A stretch of DNA of 64,000 nucleotides from the NCBI GenBank assembly GCA_021774335.1, contig JAJFJD010000059.1, positions 62,001 through 126,000 of the forward strand. Direction: 5' to 3'. The notes below the pieces were generated by a model. It ran no database searches and was not told the origin of the DNA. It saw only the letters and a program-made list of their open reading frames with translations. Position numbers and translations under genes: made by a program. Below, in pieces: positions 26,490 through 35,912 of the stretch (its first letter is position 1; every line of letters begins with the position of its first letter). The DNA is from Alphaproteobacteria bacterium. GTDB lineage: Bacteria; Pseudomonadota; Alphaproteobacteria; UBA8366.

Positions 26490-27008
26490 TTGTCGATAAG
26501 AAAAAGCAGTTACACGTACGAAGATTTAATCGAGTGCGGTCATGGCCGTTTGTTCGGCCCGGGAAATGCGCAGCTACCGCTGCCGCCGATGTTAATGTTC
26601 GACCGGATAACGCATATCTCGGAAGAAGGCGGCGAGCATGGTAAAGGCGAGATCATCGCCGAGTTCGATATCAAGCCGGAACTTTGGTTCTTCAAGTGCC
26701 ATTTTGAAAACGATCCGGTCATGCCCGGCTGTCTCGGTCTTGACGCCATGTGGCAGCTCGTCGGATTTTTCCTGGGTTGGGTCAATGGCATCGGCAGGGG
26801 CCGCGCGCTTGGGGTCGGAGAAGTGAAGTTCAGCGGTCAGGTTCTCGAAACCGCGAAGAAACTGACCTATCAGATCAACGTGAAGCGCGTCGTCATGCGC
26901 CGGCTGGTCTTGGGCATCGCCGACGGTATCCTGAAATCCGATGGCGAAGTCATCTACAATGTGAAGGATATGCGCGTCGGCCTGTTCACATCCCAGGAAG
27001 GCACGTAA
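26490..27008 (+). CDS. fabA: 3-hydroxydecanoyl-ACP dehydratase/isomerase
   Basis: A 172-residue hot-dog-fold enzyme that dehydrates 3-hydroxydecanoyl-ACP and isomerises trans-2 to cis-3-decenoyl-ACP, the entry to unsaturated fatty acids. His71 and Asp85 (FKCHFENDPVMPGCLGLDAMW) are the active-site pair, at positions matching E. coli His70/Asp84. No ATG fits; TTG 26490 gives the family N-terminus (SIRKSSYTYEDL) and has GAGG 5 bases upstream. In-frame GTG codons at 26460 and 26430 would add 10 or 20 residues without similarity. It is followed by fabB and fabI. Confidence 0.92.
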   Translation: MSIRKSSYTYEDLIECGHGRLFGPGNAQLPLPPMLMFDRITHISEEGGEHGKGEIIAEFDIKPELWFFKCHFENDPVMPGCLGLDAMWQLVGFFLGWVNGIGRGRALGVGEVKFSGQVLETAKKLTYQINVKRVVMRRLVLGIADGILKSDGEVIYNVKDMRVGLFTSQEGT

Positions 27009-27042
27009 CACCTAAGCTCACGGGTTTCTCGCGAGGTTGAAT

Positions 27043-28260
27043 ATGCGGCGTGTTGCGGTCACCGGGCTGGGCATCGTGTCCAGCATTGGCAATGACAAGA
27101 ATGAAGTGCTCGACTCCTTAAAAGAGGGGCGTTCGGGCATCGTTCACTGCGAAGAATATGCGGAACGCGGCTTTCGTAGCCATGTGCACGGCGCGGTCGA
27201 TATCGACATCGATGCGCATATCGACCGCAAGCTCAGACGCTTCATGGGCGATGGCGCTGCGTATAACTACATCGCCATGCAGCAGGCGATCGATGACGCC
27301 GGCCTGACCGAGAGCGACGTCTCGAACGAAAACACCGGGCTGGTCATGGGCTCGGGCGGCCCATCCACCAAGAACCTGCTTCTGGCCTGGAACTTGGCGC
27401 AGGAAAAAAGCGCCAAGCGCGTCGGCCCGTATATGGTGCCCCGCACCATGTCGAGTACGAATTCCGCGACGCTGGCCACCCCGTTCAAGATCAAAGGCGT
27501 GAATTACTCGATCAGCTCCGCCTGCTCGACGAGTGCCCATTGCATCGGCAACGGGACCGAGCTCATCCAATGGGGCAAGCAGGATATTGTGTTTGCCGGC
27601 GGCGGCGAGGAACTGCATTGGACGATGACCGTGCTGTTCGACGCGATGCCGGCGCTGTCGTCCAATTTCAACGACACGCCACAGCGCGCGAGCCGTGCCT
27701 ATGACAAGAACCGCGACGGCTTCGTGATCGCCGGCGGCGGCGGGGTCGTCGTTTTGGAAGAACTGGAACACGCCAAGGCGCGCGGCGCCAAAATCTACGG
27801 CGAGATCGTCGGTTACGGCGCCACGTCGGACGGCTACGACATGGTGCAGCCGTCAGGCGAAGGCGCGGTGCGCTGCATGAAGCGGGCTATCGACGGGCTC
27901 AACATTCCGGTCGGCTATATCAACGTGCACGGGACCTCGACACCGGTCGGTGATATCACCGAGCTGGAGGCGATCCGCGAAGTGTTCGGCGACCAAGTCC
28001 CACCGATCAGCTCGACCAAGTCCCTGACAGGACATTCGCTGGGTGCGACCGGCGTACACGAGGCGATCTATTCTCTGCTGATGATGGAAAACGAGTTCAT
28101 CACGGCAAGCGCCAATATTGAGGATATCGATCCCGGTGCAACGGGATTCCCGATCGTCACCGAACGGCAGGATAACGTGCCGCTGGAATGCGTCATTTCC
28201 AACAGCTTCGGGTTCGGCGGCACCAACGCCACACTGGTCTTCAAACGATATGACGCCTGA
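27043..28260 (+). CDS. fabB: 3-oxoacyl-ACP synthase I
   Basis: A 405-residue thiolase-fold condensing enzyme. Cys161 (SSACSTSAHC), His296 (NVHGTSTPVGD), Lys326 and His331 (TKSLTGHSLGATG) form the catalytic set at spacings matching E. coli FabB. With FabA it makes unsaturated fatty acids. ATG 27043 has GAGG 6 bases upstream; TTG 27037 overlaps that site and is less likely. It follows fabA by 34 bases. Confidence 0.96.
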   Translation: MRRVAVTGLGIVSSIGNDKNEVLDSLKEGRSGIVHCEEYAERGFRSHVHGAVDIDIDAHIDRKLRRFMGDGAAYNYIAMQQAIDDAGLTESDVSNENTGLVMGSGGPSTKNLLLAWNLAQEKSAKRVGPYMVPRTMSSTNSATLATPFKIKGVNYSISSACSTSAHCIGNGTELIQWGKQDIVFAGGGEELHWTMTVLFDAMPALSSNFNDTPQRASRAYDKNRDGFVIAGGGGVVVLEELEHAKARGAKIYGEIVGYGATSDGYDMVQPSGEGAVRCMKRAIDGLNIPVGYINVHGTSTPVGDITELEAIREVFGDQVPPISSTKSLTGHSLGATGVHEAIYSLLMMENEFITASANIEDIDPGATGFPIVTERQDNVPLECVISNSFGFGGTNATLVFKRYDA

Positions 28261-28353
28261 CCGGCCTCCCAGCGGGGCCGCGATACCGCAAGTCCGGACC
28301 ACTCCGGCAATTTGGCGCAGGCCGCACAATAACGGCAACAACGGGCATACCCG

Positions 28354-29148
28354 ATGACCGCAGGATCTTTGATGGCCGGCCGCCGTGGTTTGGTGATGGG
28401 CGTCGCCAACGACCATTCGATCGCCTGGGGCATGGCCAAGACGGCACACGAGCACGGCGCCGAACTAGCGTTCACCTATCAGGGTGACAGTTTCGAACGT
28501 CGCGTCCGGCCATTGGCCGAATCGGCAGGCTCAGATCTCGTCCTGCCCTGCGACGTCACCGACGCCGCCAGCATGGATACCGTGTTCGATACGATCAAGG
28601 AAAGCTGGGGCGGCCTGGATTTCGTGCTGCACGCGGTCGCCTTCTCCGACAAGGAGGAACTGAAAGGCCGCTACATCGACACCAGCCGGGACAACTTTCT
28701 GCAATCTCTGGAAATTTCCTGTTATTCCTTCACCGCCGTCGCGCAGCGTGCGGCCCCGCTGATGCAGCCCGGCGGCAGCTTGGTGACGCTGACCTATTCC
28801 GGCGCGGAACGGGTCATGCCGAACTACAATGTCATGGGCGTGGCCAAGGCGGCGCTCGAGGCCAGCGTCCGCTATCTGGCGACGGATCTTGGCAAGGACG
28901 GCATCCGGGTCAACGCGATCTCCGCCGGGCCCATGCGGACGCTCGCCGGCTCGGCCATCGCCAGCGCCCGCACCGTCTTCAAATGGCAAGGGGAGCACGC
29001 GCCGCTACGGCGCAACGTCACGCTTGAGGATCTTGGCGGCGCGGGCGTCTACCTGATGTCCGATCTTTCGGCCGGAGTGACCGGCGAGGTGATGTATGTG
29101 GACGCCGGCTATAACGTCATCGGCATGGTCAACCTGCCCGAAGACTAA
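28354..29148 (+). CDS. fabI: enoyl-ACP reductase (NADH)
   Basis: A 264-residue short-chain-dehydrogenase-type reductase. VANDHSIAWGMAK near the N-terminus is the FabI nucleotide-binding variant, and the Y-x6-K pair is in YNVMGVAK (about 159-166), preceded by the second conserved Tyr in TYSGAERVMP. It reduces trans-2-enoyl-ACP in each elongation cycle and is the FabI type targeted by triclosan. ATG 28354 or 28372 (MAGRRGLVMG) may be the start. It closes the fabA-fabB-fabI cluster and converges on pnp. Confidence 0.95.
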   Translation: MTAGSLMAGRRGLVMGVANDHSIAWGMAKTAHEHGAELAFTYQGDSFERRVRPLAESAGSDLVLPCDVTDAASMDTVFDTIKESWGGLDFVLHAVAFSDKEELKGRYIDTSRDNFLQSLEISCYSFTAVAQRAAPLMQPGGSLVTLTYSGAERVMPNYNVMGVAKAALEASVRYLATDLGKDGIRVNAISAGPMRTLAGSAIASARTVFKWQGEHAPLRRNVTLEDLGGAGVYLMSDLSAGVTGEVMYVDAGYNVIGMVNLPED

Positions 29149-29216
29149 GCCGCTGGTGCGCCTGCCCCCTTCAAATCTGCCTAGTCTTCCAGTACTGCCC
29201 AACCTTCCAGCACTAC

Positions 29217-29252
29217 AAAGAAAAACGGCCGCCGGAATATTCCAGCGGCCGT
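29217..29252 (-). terminator. intrinsic terminator of the rpsO-pnp transcript
   Basis: Perfect 8-bp stem ACGGCCGC/GCGGCCGT (29225-29232 with 29245-29252) followed, on the minus strand, by TTTTTCTTT. It lies 22 bases beyond the pnp stop. On the + strand only a weak T-tract follows, so help to fabI termination is possible but secondary. Confidence 0.88.
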
Positions 29253-29274
29253 CTTCATTTGGTCGGGCGCGTGC

Positions 29275-31470
29275 CTATTCGGAGGCGCGTTGCTGGTTCC
29301 GGCGCGGCGGACGCCGCCCACGGTCCCCGCCTTCGCGGTCCCGTCGGGGTTCGCGAGGCTCGACCTCGATCTCCTCGCCGGTTTCCTGATTGACGGCCCG
29401 CATCGACAGCTTGACCTTGCCGCGATCGTCGATGCCGAGCACCTTGACCTTGACCATGTCGTCTTGCTTGACAACATCCTCGACCGAAGGCACCCGTTCC
29501 TCCTTCAGCTCAGAGATGTGCACAAGGCCATCCCGGCTGCCGAGGAAGTTCACGAAGGCGCCGAAATCAACGACCTTCACGACCTTGCCTTCGTAGATCT
29601 TGCCGACCTCGGGTTCGGCGATGATCGAGTTGATCCACTCGACCGCGCGGTCACCCGCATCGCTGTCGACCGCGGCGACCTTGACGGTGCCGTCGTCGTC
29701 GATGTCGATCTTGGCGCCGGTCACTTCGCAGATTTCGCGGATGACCTTACCGCCGGTGCCGATCACTTCGCGGATCTTGTCACGTGGAATGCTCAACGTG
29801 GTAATGCGCGGCGCATGTTCGGACACTTCCTCGCGGGCGCCGGTGATGGCGTTGGTCATTTCGGTCAAGATATGCAAACGGCCATCCTTGGCCTGATCCA
29901 GCGCGATCTTCATGATCTCCTCGGTGATCGAGGTGATCTTGATGTCCATCTGCAGCGCGGTGATGCCGGTATCGGTACCGGCCACCTTGAAGTCCATATC
30001 GCCGAGATGATCCTCGTCGCCCAGGATATCCGAGAGGACGGCGAAATCGTCGCCTTCCTTGATCAATCCCATGGCGATGCCAGCGCACGGCCGCTTGAGC
30101 GGCACGCCCGCATCCATCAGCGACATCGACGCACCGCAGACCGTCGCCATCGACGACGAGCCGTTGGATTCGGTGACCTCCGATACGATGCGGATGGTGT
30201 AGGGGAAATCCTCCTTGGCCGGGATGAGCGGCCGGATCGACCGCCAGCCCAACTTGCCGTGGCCGATTTCACGACGACCCGGCGACCGCAGGAAGGATGC
30301 CTCACCCACCGAGTAGGGCGGGAAGTTATAGTGCAGCATGAAGTTTTCGCGATACTCGCCTTCGAGCGCATCGATGATCTGCTCATCCTGCCCGGTACCG
30401 AGCGTGGTCACCACCAAGGCCTGCGTCTCACCGCGGGTGAACAAGGCCGAGCCATGGCTACGGTTCAAGATGCCAACTTCGCAATCGATCGGCCGCACCG
30501 TCTTGGTGTCACGCCCGTCGATCCGCTGGCCGGTCTTGAGGATGTTGCCCCGCACCACGTCTTTCTCCAGACCTTTGAACAGCGAGCCGGCGAGATTCAT
30601 GTCGACATCCTCGTCCGCTTCGGCGAGGGCGGTGAGCGCGTCTTTCTTGACCTGGCTGACCGCTTCGACGCGTTCCTGCTTGACCGTCAGCGAATAGGCG
30701 TCGCGCAACGGCGTTTCGGCGAGGGCCGTCAACCGCTCCTGCACGGTCTGGGTCTGCTCCGCCGGTTCCGGCAGCGCCCACGGCTCTTTCGCGCAGGCCT
30801 CCGCCAGATCGACGATCATGTCGAGTACCGCGCGACCTTCGCTATGGGCAAACATGACGGCGCCAAGCATGGTCGCTTCGTCCAGTTCATGCGCCTCGGA
30901 CTCGACCATCAGCACGCCTTCATGCGTACCGGCTGCAATGAGATCCAGCTCGGACTTTTCCATGTCCTCGGCCGGCGGGTTCAGCACATACTCGCCGTCG
31001 ATATATCCGACGCGGGCGGCCGTGACCGGGCCGAGAAACGGAATGCCCGAGATCGTCAGCGCCGCGGATCCGCCGATCAGCGCTACAACGTCGGGATCGT
31101 TCTCGAAATCATGGGTCAGAACGGTGCAGATCACCTGCGTTTCATTGCGAAACCCGCTGGGGAACAGCGGCCGGATCGGGCGGTCGATCAGACGCGATGT
31201 CAGCGTTTCCTTTTCGCTCGGCCGTCCTTCGCGTTTGAAAAAGCCGCCTGGAATCTTACCGGCGGCGAATGTCTTTTCCTGGTAGTTGACGGTTAGCGGG
31301 AAAAAGTCGATTCCCGCCTTCGGCGTTTTCTGTGCAACTGCGGTGCACAAGACCTGCGTGCCGCCATAGGTCGCGAGCACGGCCCCATCGGCCTGGCGCG
31401 CGATTTTCCCTGACTCCAGGATCAGGGGCCGTCCGCCCCATTCGATTTCTTTTCGTGTAATTTTGAACAT
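29275..31470 (-). CDS. pnp: polyribonucleotide nucleotidyltransferase (PNPase)
   Basis: A 731-residue 3'-5' phosphorolytic exoribonuclease: two RNase PH domains (about 1-230 and 310-545), a KH domain with IPRDKIREVIGTGGKVIREI (about 557-576), and an S1 domain with GKIYEGKVVKVVDFGAFVNF (about 620-640), then a short Arg-rich tail. The GSS-type phosphate-binding motif (SNGSSSMAT) is in the second PH core. It degrades mRNA and is part of the degradosome. It lies 195 bases downstream of rpsO; a strong hairpin in that gap suggests RNase III-dependent autoregulation as in E. coli. Confidence 0.97.
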   Translation of the reverse strand: MFKITRKEIEWGGRPLILESGKIARQADGAVLATYGGTQVLCTAVAQKTPKAGIDFFPLTVNYQEKTFAAGKIPGGFFKREGRPSEKETLTSRLIDRPIRPLFPSGFRNETQVICTVLTHDFENDPDVVALIGGSAALTISGIPFLGPVTAARVGYIDGEYVLNPPAEDMEKSELDLIAAGTHEGVLMVESEAHELDEATMLGAVMFAHSEGRAVLDMIVDLAEACAKEPWALPEPAEQTQTVQERLTALAETPLRDAYSLTVKQERVEAVSQVKKDALTALAEADEDVDMNLAGSLFKGLEKDVVRGNILKTGQRIDGRDTKTVRPIDCEVGILNRSHGSALFTRGETQALVVTTLGTGQDEQIIDALEGEYRENFMLHYNFPPYSVGEASFLRSPGRREIGHGKLGWRSIRPLIPAKEDFPYTIRIVSEVTESNGSSSMATVCGASMSLMDAGVPLKRPCAGIAMGLIKEGDDFAVLSDILGDEDHLGDMDFKVAGTDTGITALQMDIKITSITEEIMKIALDQAKDGRLHILTEMTNAITGAREEVSEHAPRITTLSIPRDKIREVIGTGGKVIREICEVTGAKIDIDDDGTVKVAAVDSDAGDRAVEWINSIIAEPEVGKIYEGKVVKVVDFGAFVNFLGSRDGLVHISELKEERVPSVEDVVKQDDMVKVKVLGIDDRGKVKLSMRAVNQETGEEIEVEPREPRRDREGGDRGRRPPRRNQQRASE

Positions 31471-31538
31471 CTATCTTCCCTTTACATTCCAAAACCGCCA
31501 GCCGTTTAACATCATATCCAGTCGGCTGCGGCGATACG

Positions 31539-31566
31539 CCGGTCAACGGAATCCTTCCGTGACCGG
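31539..31566 (-). promoter_or_regulatory. long hairpin in the rpsO-pnp gap (candidate RNase III site)
   Basis: CCGGTC-A-ACGGAA, 3-base loop, TTCCGT-GACCGG: 12 base pairs with a single bulged A, 69 bases before the pnp start. There is no T-run, so it is not a terminator. In E. coli an RNase III-cut hairpin at this place lets PNPase control its own mRNA; the same role is inferred here. Confidence 0.6.
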
Positions 31567-31665
31567 TCGTTCCAGCGTCGGCACCATCGCCGATTTTGCC
31601 GGAAGCCCGGTTCTCGTCTTGCGGGCCGCAACGCAGCGGCTCGGCCTGTGACGGATACCCGGTAG

Positions 31666-31935
31666 TTAGCGGCGCAGACCGAGGCTCTTGATCAATGCCT
31701 CGTATTGCGCCTGGTCTTTATCTTTGACGTAGTCGAGCAATCGACGCCGTTGTCCGACCATGACCAGCAGGCCGCGGCGCGAATGAAAATCCTTTTTATG
31801 GGATTGCATATGCTCGGTCAGATTCTTAATGCGTTCGGTCAGCACCGCGATTTGCACCGGCGCCGAACCGGTGTCGCCCTGACCAATGGCGAACTCTTCA
31901 ATGAGTTCCTGCTTTCGTTCACTTGTGATCGACAT
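31666..31935 (-). CDS. rpsO: 30S ribosomal protein S15
   Basis: An 89-residue primary rRNA-binding protein with the complete S15 signature: GDTGSAPVQIAVLTERI (about 19-35), HMQSHKKDFHSRRGLL and the terminal LIKSLGLRR. It begins 18 bases after truB ends on the same strand and is followed by pnp, the widespread truB-rpsO-pnp order. Confidence 0.97.
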   Translation of the reverse strand: MSITSERKQELIEEFAIGQGDTGSAPVQIAVLTERIKNLTEHMQSHKKDFHSRRGLLVMVGQRRRLLDYVKDKDQAQYEALIKSLGLRR

Positions 31936-31953
31936 CGGGTTCTCCTTAACTAT

Positions 31954-32883
31954 CTATAGGTTCAGCACCCGGAGGGGATGGACCTCGCCCGCCGCATAAC
32001 GCGTGAGCGCGATGGGCTTGCCTCGGCCCACCGCGAGCACCGTATCTCCGTCGTTGAAATCGGCGATACGGTTGAGATCCATTTTCCGAAGCAGAGACAC
32101 GGTTTGCCCATTGCGCAAACGGCTCGCCTCACTATCGGTCAGGGCCAGAGCCGGGATGTCGTCCAGCGCGGTCTCAACCGGTAGCAGGTGCTCCAAAACG
32201 GCGGCACTGTGCCCAAAAGAGCGCAGTTCGTCCAGCGAAATCGAGTTTTCCTCGTCGAATGGTCCGACCCGGGTCCGGCGCAGGTCGGCGATATGCCCGG
32301 CAGCGCCCACGGCCCGCGCGATATCCCGCGCCAGGGACCGCATATAGGTGCCCGCACCGCAGGAAACCTCGAACACGGCATGGTCCGGCTCCGACATATC
32401 GACCAGATCCAGGCTCTCGACCCAGACCTGCCGAGATTCCAGTTCAAACTCCTCGCCGTCGCGCGCCCGGTCGTAAGCGCGCTGCCCATCGACCTTGATC
32501 GCCGAGTAGCGCGGCGGTACCTGTTCGATCTCGCCGGTAAAGTCCGGCAGGACGGCGCGGACCGCCGCCTCGTCGGGGCGGGAGTCGTTGGTTTTCACCA
32601 CGGTCCCGTCGGCATCATCGGTATCGGTCTCCGCCCCCCAGCGTAGGGTGAAGCGGTAGGTTTTCAGTCCGTCGACGACATATTGCATTGTTTTAGTGGC
32701 CTCGCCGAAGGCGATAGGCAGGATGCCCGTGGCCAATGGGTCCAGCGTTCCGCCATGGCCAGCCTTCGCCGCATCGGTCAGGCGTTTGACGGAATTCACC
32801 ACCGCGGTCGACGTCATGCCGGACGGTTTGTCGACGATGAGCCATCCGTGGACTGGCTGACCTTTGCGTTTTCGCCGCCCCAT
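31954..32883 (-). CDS. truB: tRNA pseudouridine-55 synthase
   Basis: A 309-residue pseudouridine synthase. Asp48 in GHGGTLDPLATGILP is the catalytic aspartate, and the N-terminal GWLIVDKPSGMTS and KVDGQRAYDRAR motif are family hallmarks. It makes pseudouridine-55 in the T-loop of tRNAs. The C-terminal PUA-like extension (about 245-309) is present. It starts 2 bases after the rbfA stop, in the infB-rbfA-truB-rpsO operon. Confidence 0.96.
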   Translation of the reverse strand: MGRRKRKGQPVHGWLIVDKPSGMTSTAVVNSVKRLTDAAKAGHGGTLDPLATGILPIAFGEATKTMQYVVDGLKTYRFTLRWGAETDTDDADGTVVKTNDSRPDEAAVRAVLPDFTGEIEQVPPRYSAIKVDGQRAYDRARDGEEFELESRQVWVESLDLVDMSEPDHAVFEVSCGAGTYMRSLARDIARAVGAAGHIADLRRTRVGPFDEENSISLDELRSFGHSAAVLEHLLPVETALDDIPALALTDSEASRLRNGQTVSLLRKMDLNRIADFNDGDTVLAVGRGKPIALTRYAAGEVHPLRVLNL

Positions 32884-32885
32884 CT

Positions 32886-33329
32886 TCAGCGCTCGCCCGG
32901 ATCAGATGGGTCGGATGGGGTCGGCGCATCTCTTGGTGTCTCCGGACCCAAATCTTGCGCCACATCCTCGGACCGCAAGATCGTGTCGATCCGGGTCGCC
33001 TCGTCATAGGTCTCGTCCCGCCGGAAGGTTATATTCGGGACATTCCGCAACTGGACCGCGCGACCGACCTGTCGTTTGAGGAAGGGCGCCGCTCGGTCGA
33101 GGGCCTTGATCACCTCGCCAGGACGCTCGCCGCCCAACGGCATGACGTATGCCGTTGCATTGCGCAGGTCGGGGCTCATCCGAACCTCAGAAACGGTGAT
33201 GCTGACGCCCCTCAAATCGGGGTCGCGCAGATCGCCGCGGTTCAGGACCGCTGCCAGACAATGGCGGATTTCCTCGCCAACGCGCAATTGCCGCACGCTG
33301 GGCGCGCGGCTTCTCTCCCTTGCTTTCAT
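32886..33329 (-). CDS. rbfA: 30S ribosome-binding factor A
   Basis: A 147-residue small KH-like protein. RQLRVGEEIRHCLAAVL, GVSITVSEVRMSPDLRNATAYV and LKRQVGRAVQLRNVPNITFRRDE match RbfA. It binds the immature 30S subunit near 16S helix 1 for maturation. The C-terminal tail is acidic and Pro-rich. It lies 60 bases downstream of infB and is almost contiguous with truB. Confidence 0.95.
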   Translation of the reverse strand: MKARERSRAPSVRQLRVGEEIRHCLAAVLNRGDLRDPDLRGVSITVSEVRMSPDLRNATAYVMPLGGERPGEVIKALDRAAPFLKRQVGRAVQLRNVPNITFRRDETYDEATRIDTILRSEDVAQDLGPETPRDAPTPSDPSDPGER

Positions 33330-33389
33330 CGCTGTCCGTCCAATACGAAGGCCGAAACGGGGGTCCAGCCCGTAGGCTGGAGCACCCGG

Positions 33390-35912
33390 CTACAGGCTGC
33401 GCGCCACCTCTTCCACTTGGAAGCACTCGATGACGTCGCCTTCCTTGATATCGTCGTAGTTCTCGAACGCCATGCCGCATTCGTAGCTTTGCTGTACGGT
33501 CCGGACGTCTTCCTTGAAGCGGCGCAATGTCTTGAGATTGCCTTCGTGGATGACGACATCGTCCCGCAGCAGCCGCACCTTGGACCCGCGGCGAACCTCG
33601 CCTTCGGTCACCATGCAGCCGGCGACCTTGCCGGCCTTGCTGACGTTGAACACCTGTCGGATTTCGGCGTAACCGAGCTGCGTTTCGCGAACCTCCGGCG
33701 CCAACATGCCGCTCATGAGCTGCTTCATGTCGTCGATCACGTCGTAGATGATCGAGTAGTAGCGGATGTCTACATTGTCGCGCCGCGCCAGATCCCGCGC
33801 CTGCGGGTTGGCACGAACGTTGAAGCCGATGATCAGTCCGTTCGACGCATTGGCGAGAACCACATCCGATTCCGTGATGCCGCCGACCGCCGTGTGCAGC
33901 AACCGCACCTTGACCTCGTCGGTCCCCAATTTCTGCAGCGAACCGATGATCGCCTCGACCGAGCCCTGTACATCGCCCTTGATGATGAGGTCCAGCTCGG
34001 AGACTTCACCGGCTTGGATCTGATCGAACATCTGCTCGAGCGTGCCACGAGCACCGGCGGCATGCGACTGCCGCTGTAGCTGACGGCTGCGGTATTCCGC
34101 AATTTCCCGGGCCCGGGCTTCATCCTCGACCACGTTGAAGTCGTCGCCCGCGGACGGCGTGCCCTGTAGGCCAAGCACTTCGACCGGCTGGGAGGGACCC
34201 CCTTCATCAATTTGATTGCCGTGATCGTCAATAATTGCCCGTACACGGCCCCACTCGGCGCCCGCCACGAAGACGTCGCCACGGCGCAGTGTGCCGTTCT
34301 GGATCAACACAGTCGCCACGGAGCCACGGCCCTGTTCCATTTTGGCTTCGACGATGGCGCCCTGGGCCGGAGCCGAGGGACTCGCCTTCAACTCCAGCAG
34401 TTCCGCCTGCAGCAGAATCGCCTCTTCGAGTTTGTCCAGATTTGTCTTCGCGATCGCCGACACTTCGACGTCGAGGACATCGCCGCCTAACCCTTCCACG
34501 ACGATTTCGTGGTTGAGCAGCTCGTTGCGGACCCGCGTCGCATCCGCGCCATCCTTATCCATCTTGTTTATAGCGATGATCATCGGCACTTCGGCCGCCT
34601 TGGCGTGAGCGATGGCCTCTGCAGTCTGGGGTTGCACGCCATCATCTGCGGCGACGACCAATATGACGATATCCGTCACTTTAGCGCCGCGCGATCGCAT
34701 CGCGGTAAACGCTTCATGGCCCGGCGTGTCGAGGAAAGTGATCGGATGACCACCGGAAATCTCGACCTGGTAGGCGCCGATATGCTGAGTGATGCCGCCG
34801 GCCTCGCCGCCTGCCACGTCGCTGGACCGCAGCGCGTCAAGCAGGGATGTCTTGCCGTGGTCGACATGGCCCATCACGGTGACGACGGGCGCACGGGATT
34901 CCAGGTCCCCCGACAGGTTCAGTTCCGTGCCGAGACCGATTTCCACATCGGCTTCGGAGACGCGTTTGACCTTGTGGCCGAATTCCTCGGCGACCAATTG
35001 CGCGGTATCGGCGTCGATCTCTTGGTTAGTGGTCGCCATAATGCCGGCTTTCATCAGTGATTTGATGACATCGGCACCGCGCGCTGCCATGCGGTTGGCA
35101 AGATCGCCAACAGTGATCGTATCCGGGATGACGACCTCGCGCACCACGCGATGCGGGTCGTTGCGGCGCTGTTCCGCCAATATGCGCTGCCGTTCACGTT
35201 CCCGGGCCCGGCGCATCGACGCCAGACTGCGGGCGCGCTCTGTCGAGCCCTCGTCGTCCGCCTCCTCCAGCGCCTGGCTGATCGTCAGCTTGCCGGTATC
35301 GCGGCGGCGCGGCTCGTCGCGCCCGCGCGACGGGGCGGGCTTTTTGACTTCGGGCCGTGCCTTGGTTCTTGGACGGCGTGACTCTTCGGTGCTTTCCTTC
35401 GCTTCCGGGGCGGCGGGCTGGGCCGCGGGCTCCGGCTTGCGGCGGCGCACGTCCTCGTCGGTCTTTCGGCGGGTGTCCTCTTCGGACTTGCGGCGCGATT
35501 CTTCTTCGACGCGGCGTTTGGCTTCGGCCTCATCTCGGGCGCGCTGGGCTTCCGCTTCGGCCAGTTCCTGACGTTCGCGCTCGACTTCGTCGATGCGGCG
35601 GCGCTCTTCGTCGGCGGCGGCGTCGTGCAGCGCCCGCACCCGGGCGGCGCGTTCCTGTTCGGTGAGATTATCCGAGTCGTCTGGCAGGCCCGAAATATCC
35701 CCTTGCAGAGCATCGGTATCCTGAACGACCCGCATACGCCCACTGGCGCCGCGCTCAAAGGTTCGCTTCTTGCGCACCTCGACCGTCACGGACTTGGTCC
35801 GGCCATGACTGAAGCTCTGCCGAACCTGACCCGTTTCGACCGTCTTCTTGAGCTCCAGCCGTCCCGGCCGGCTCAACGTCAATTTGCCATCTTGTTCGTC
35901 GTTCTGCGTCAT
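33390..35912 (-). CDS. infB: translation initiation factor IF-2
   Basis: An 840-residue GTPase. The N-terminal third is a long charged region with Arg/Glu-rich repeats (about 90-260, e.g. ERRRIDEVERERQELAEAEA), a probable extended coiled helix. The G domain follows with G1 GHVDHGKTSLLD (about 347-358), G3 DTPGHEAF and G4 NKMDKDGA; the C2 fMet-tRNA-binding domain ends the protein. It delivers fMet-tRNA to the 30S subunit. The gene overlaps the ylxR-like gene by 4 bases. Smaller isoforms from internal starts are known in some bacteria but not evident here. Confidence 0.96.
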   Translation of the reverse strand: MTQNDEQDGKLTLSRPGRLELKKTVETGQVRQSFSHGRTKSVTVEVRKKRTFERGASGRMRVVQDTDALQGDISGLPDDSDNLTEQERAARVRALHDAAADEERRRIDEVERERQELAEAEAQRARDEAEAKRRVEEESRRKSEEDTRRKTDEDVRRRKPEPAAQPAAPEAKESTEESRRPRTKARPEVKKPAPSRGRDEPRRRDTGKLTISQALEEADDEGSTERARSLASMRRARERERQRILAEQRRNDPHRVVREVVIPDTITVGDLANRMAARGADVIKSLMKAGIMATTNQEIDADTAQLVAEEFGHKVKRVSEADVEIGLGTELNLSGDLESRAPVVTVMGHVDHGKTSLLDALRSSDVAGGEAGGITQHIGAYQVEISGGHPITFLDTPGHEAFTAMRSRGAKVTDIVILVVAADDGVQPQTAEAIAHAKAAEVPMIIAINKMDKDGADATRVRNELLNHEIVVEGLGGDVLDVEVSAIAKTNLDKLEEAILLQAELLELKASPSAPAQGAIVEAKMEQGRGSVATVLIQNGTLRRGDVFVAGAEWGRVRAIIDDHGNQIDEGGPSQPVEVLGLQGTPSAGDDFNVVEDEARAREIAEYRSRQLQRQSHAAGARGTLEQMFDQIQAGEVSELDLIIKGDVQGSVEAIIGSLQKLGTDEVKVRLLHTAVGGITESDVVLANASNGLIIGFNVRANPQARDLARRDNVDIRYYSIIYDVIDDMKQLMSGMLAPEVRETQLGYAEIRQVFNVSKAGKVAGCMVTEGEVRRGSKVRLLRDDVVIHEGNLKTLRRFKEDVRTVQQSYECGMAFENYDDIKEGDVIECFQVEEVARSL

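Noticed and set aside
35357..35665. Arg/Gly/Cys-rich + strand frames over the infB N-terminal region
   Set aside because: They are the antisense of the charged Arg/Glu repeats of IF-2.
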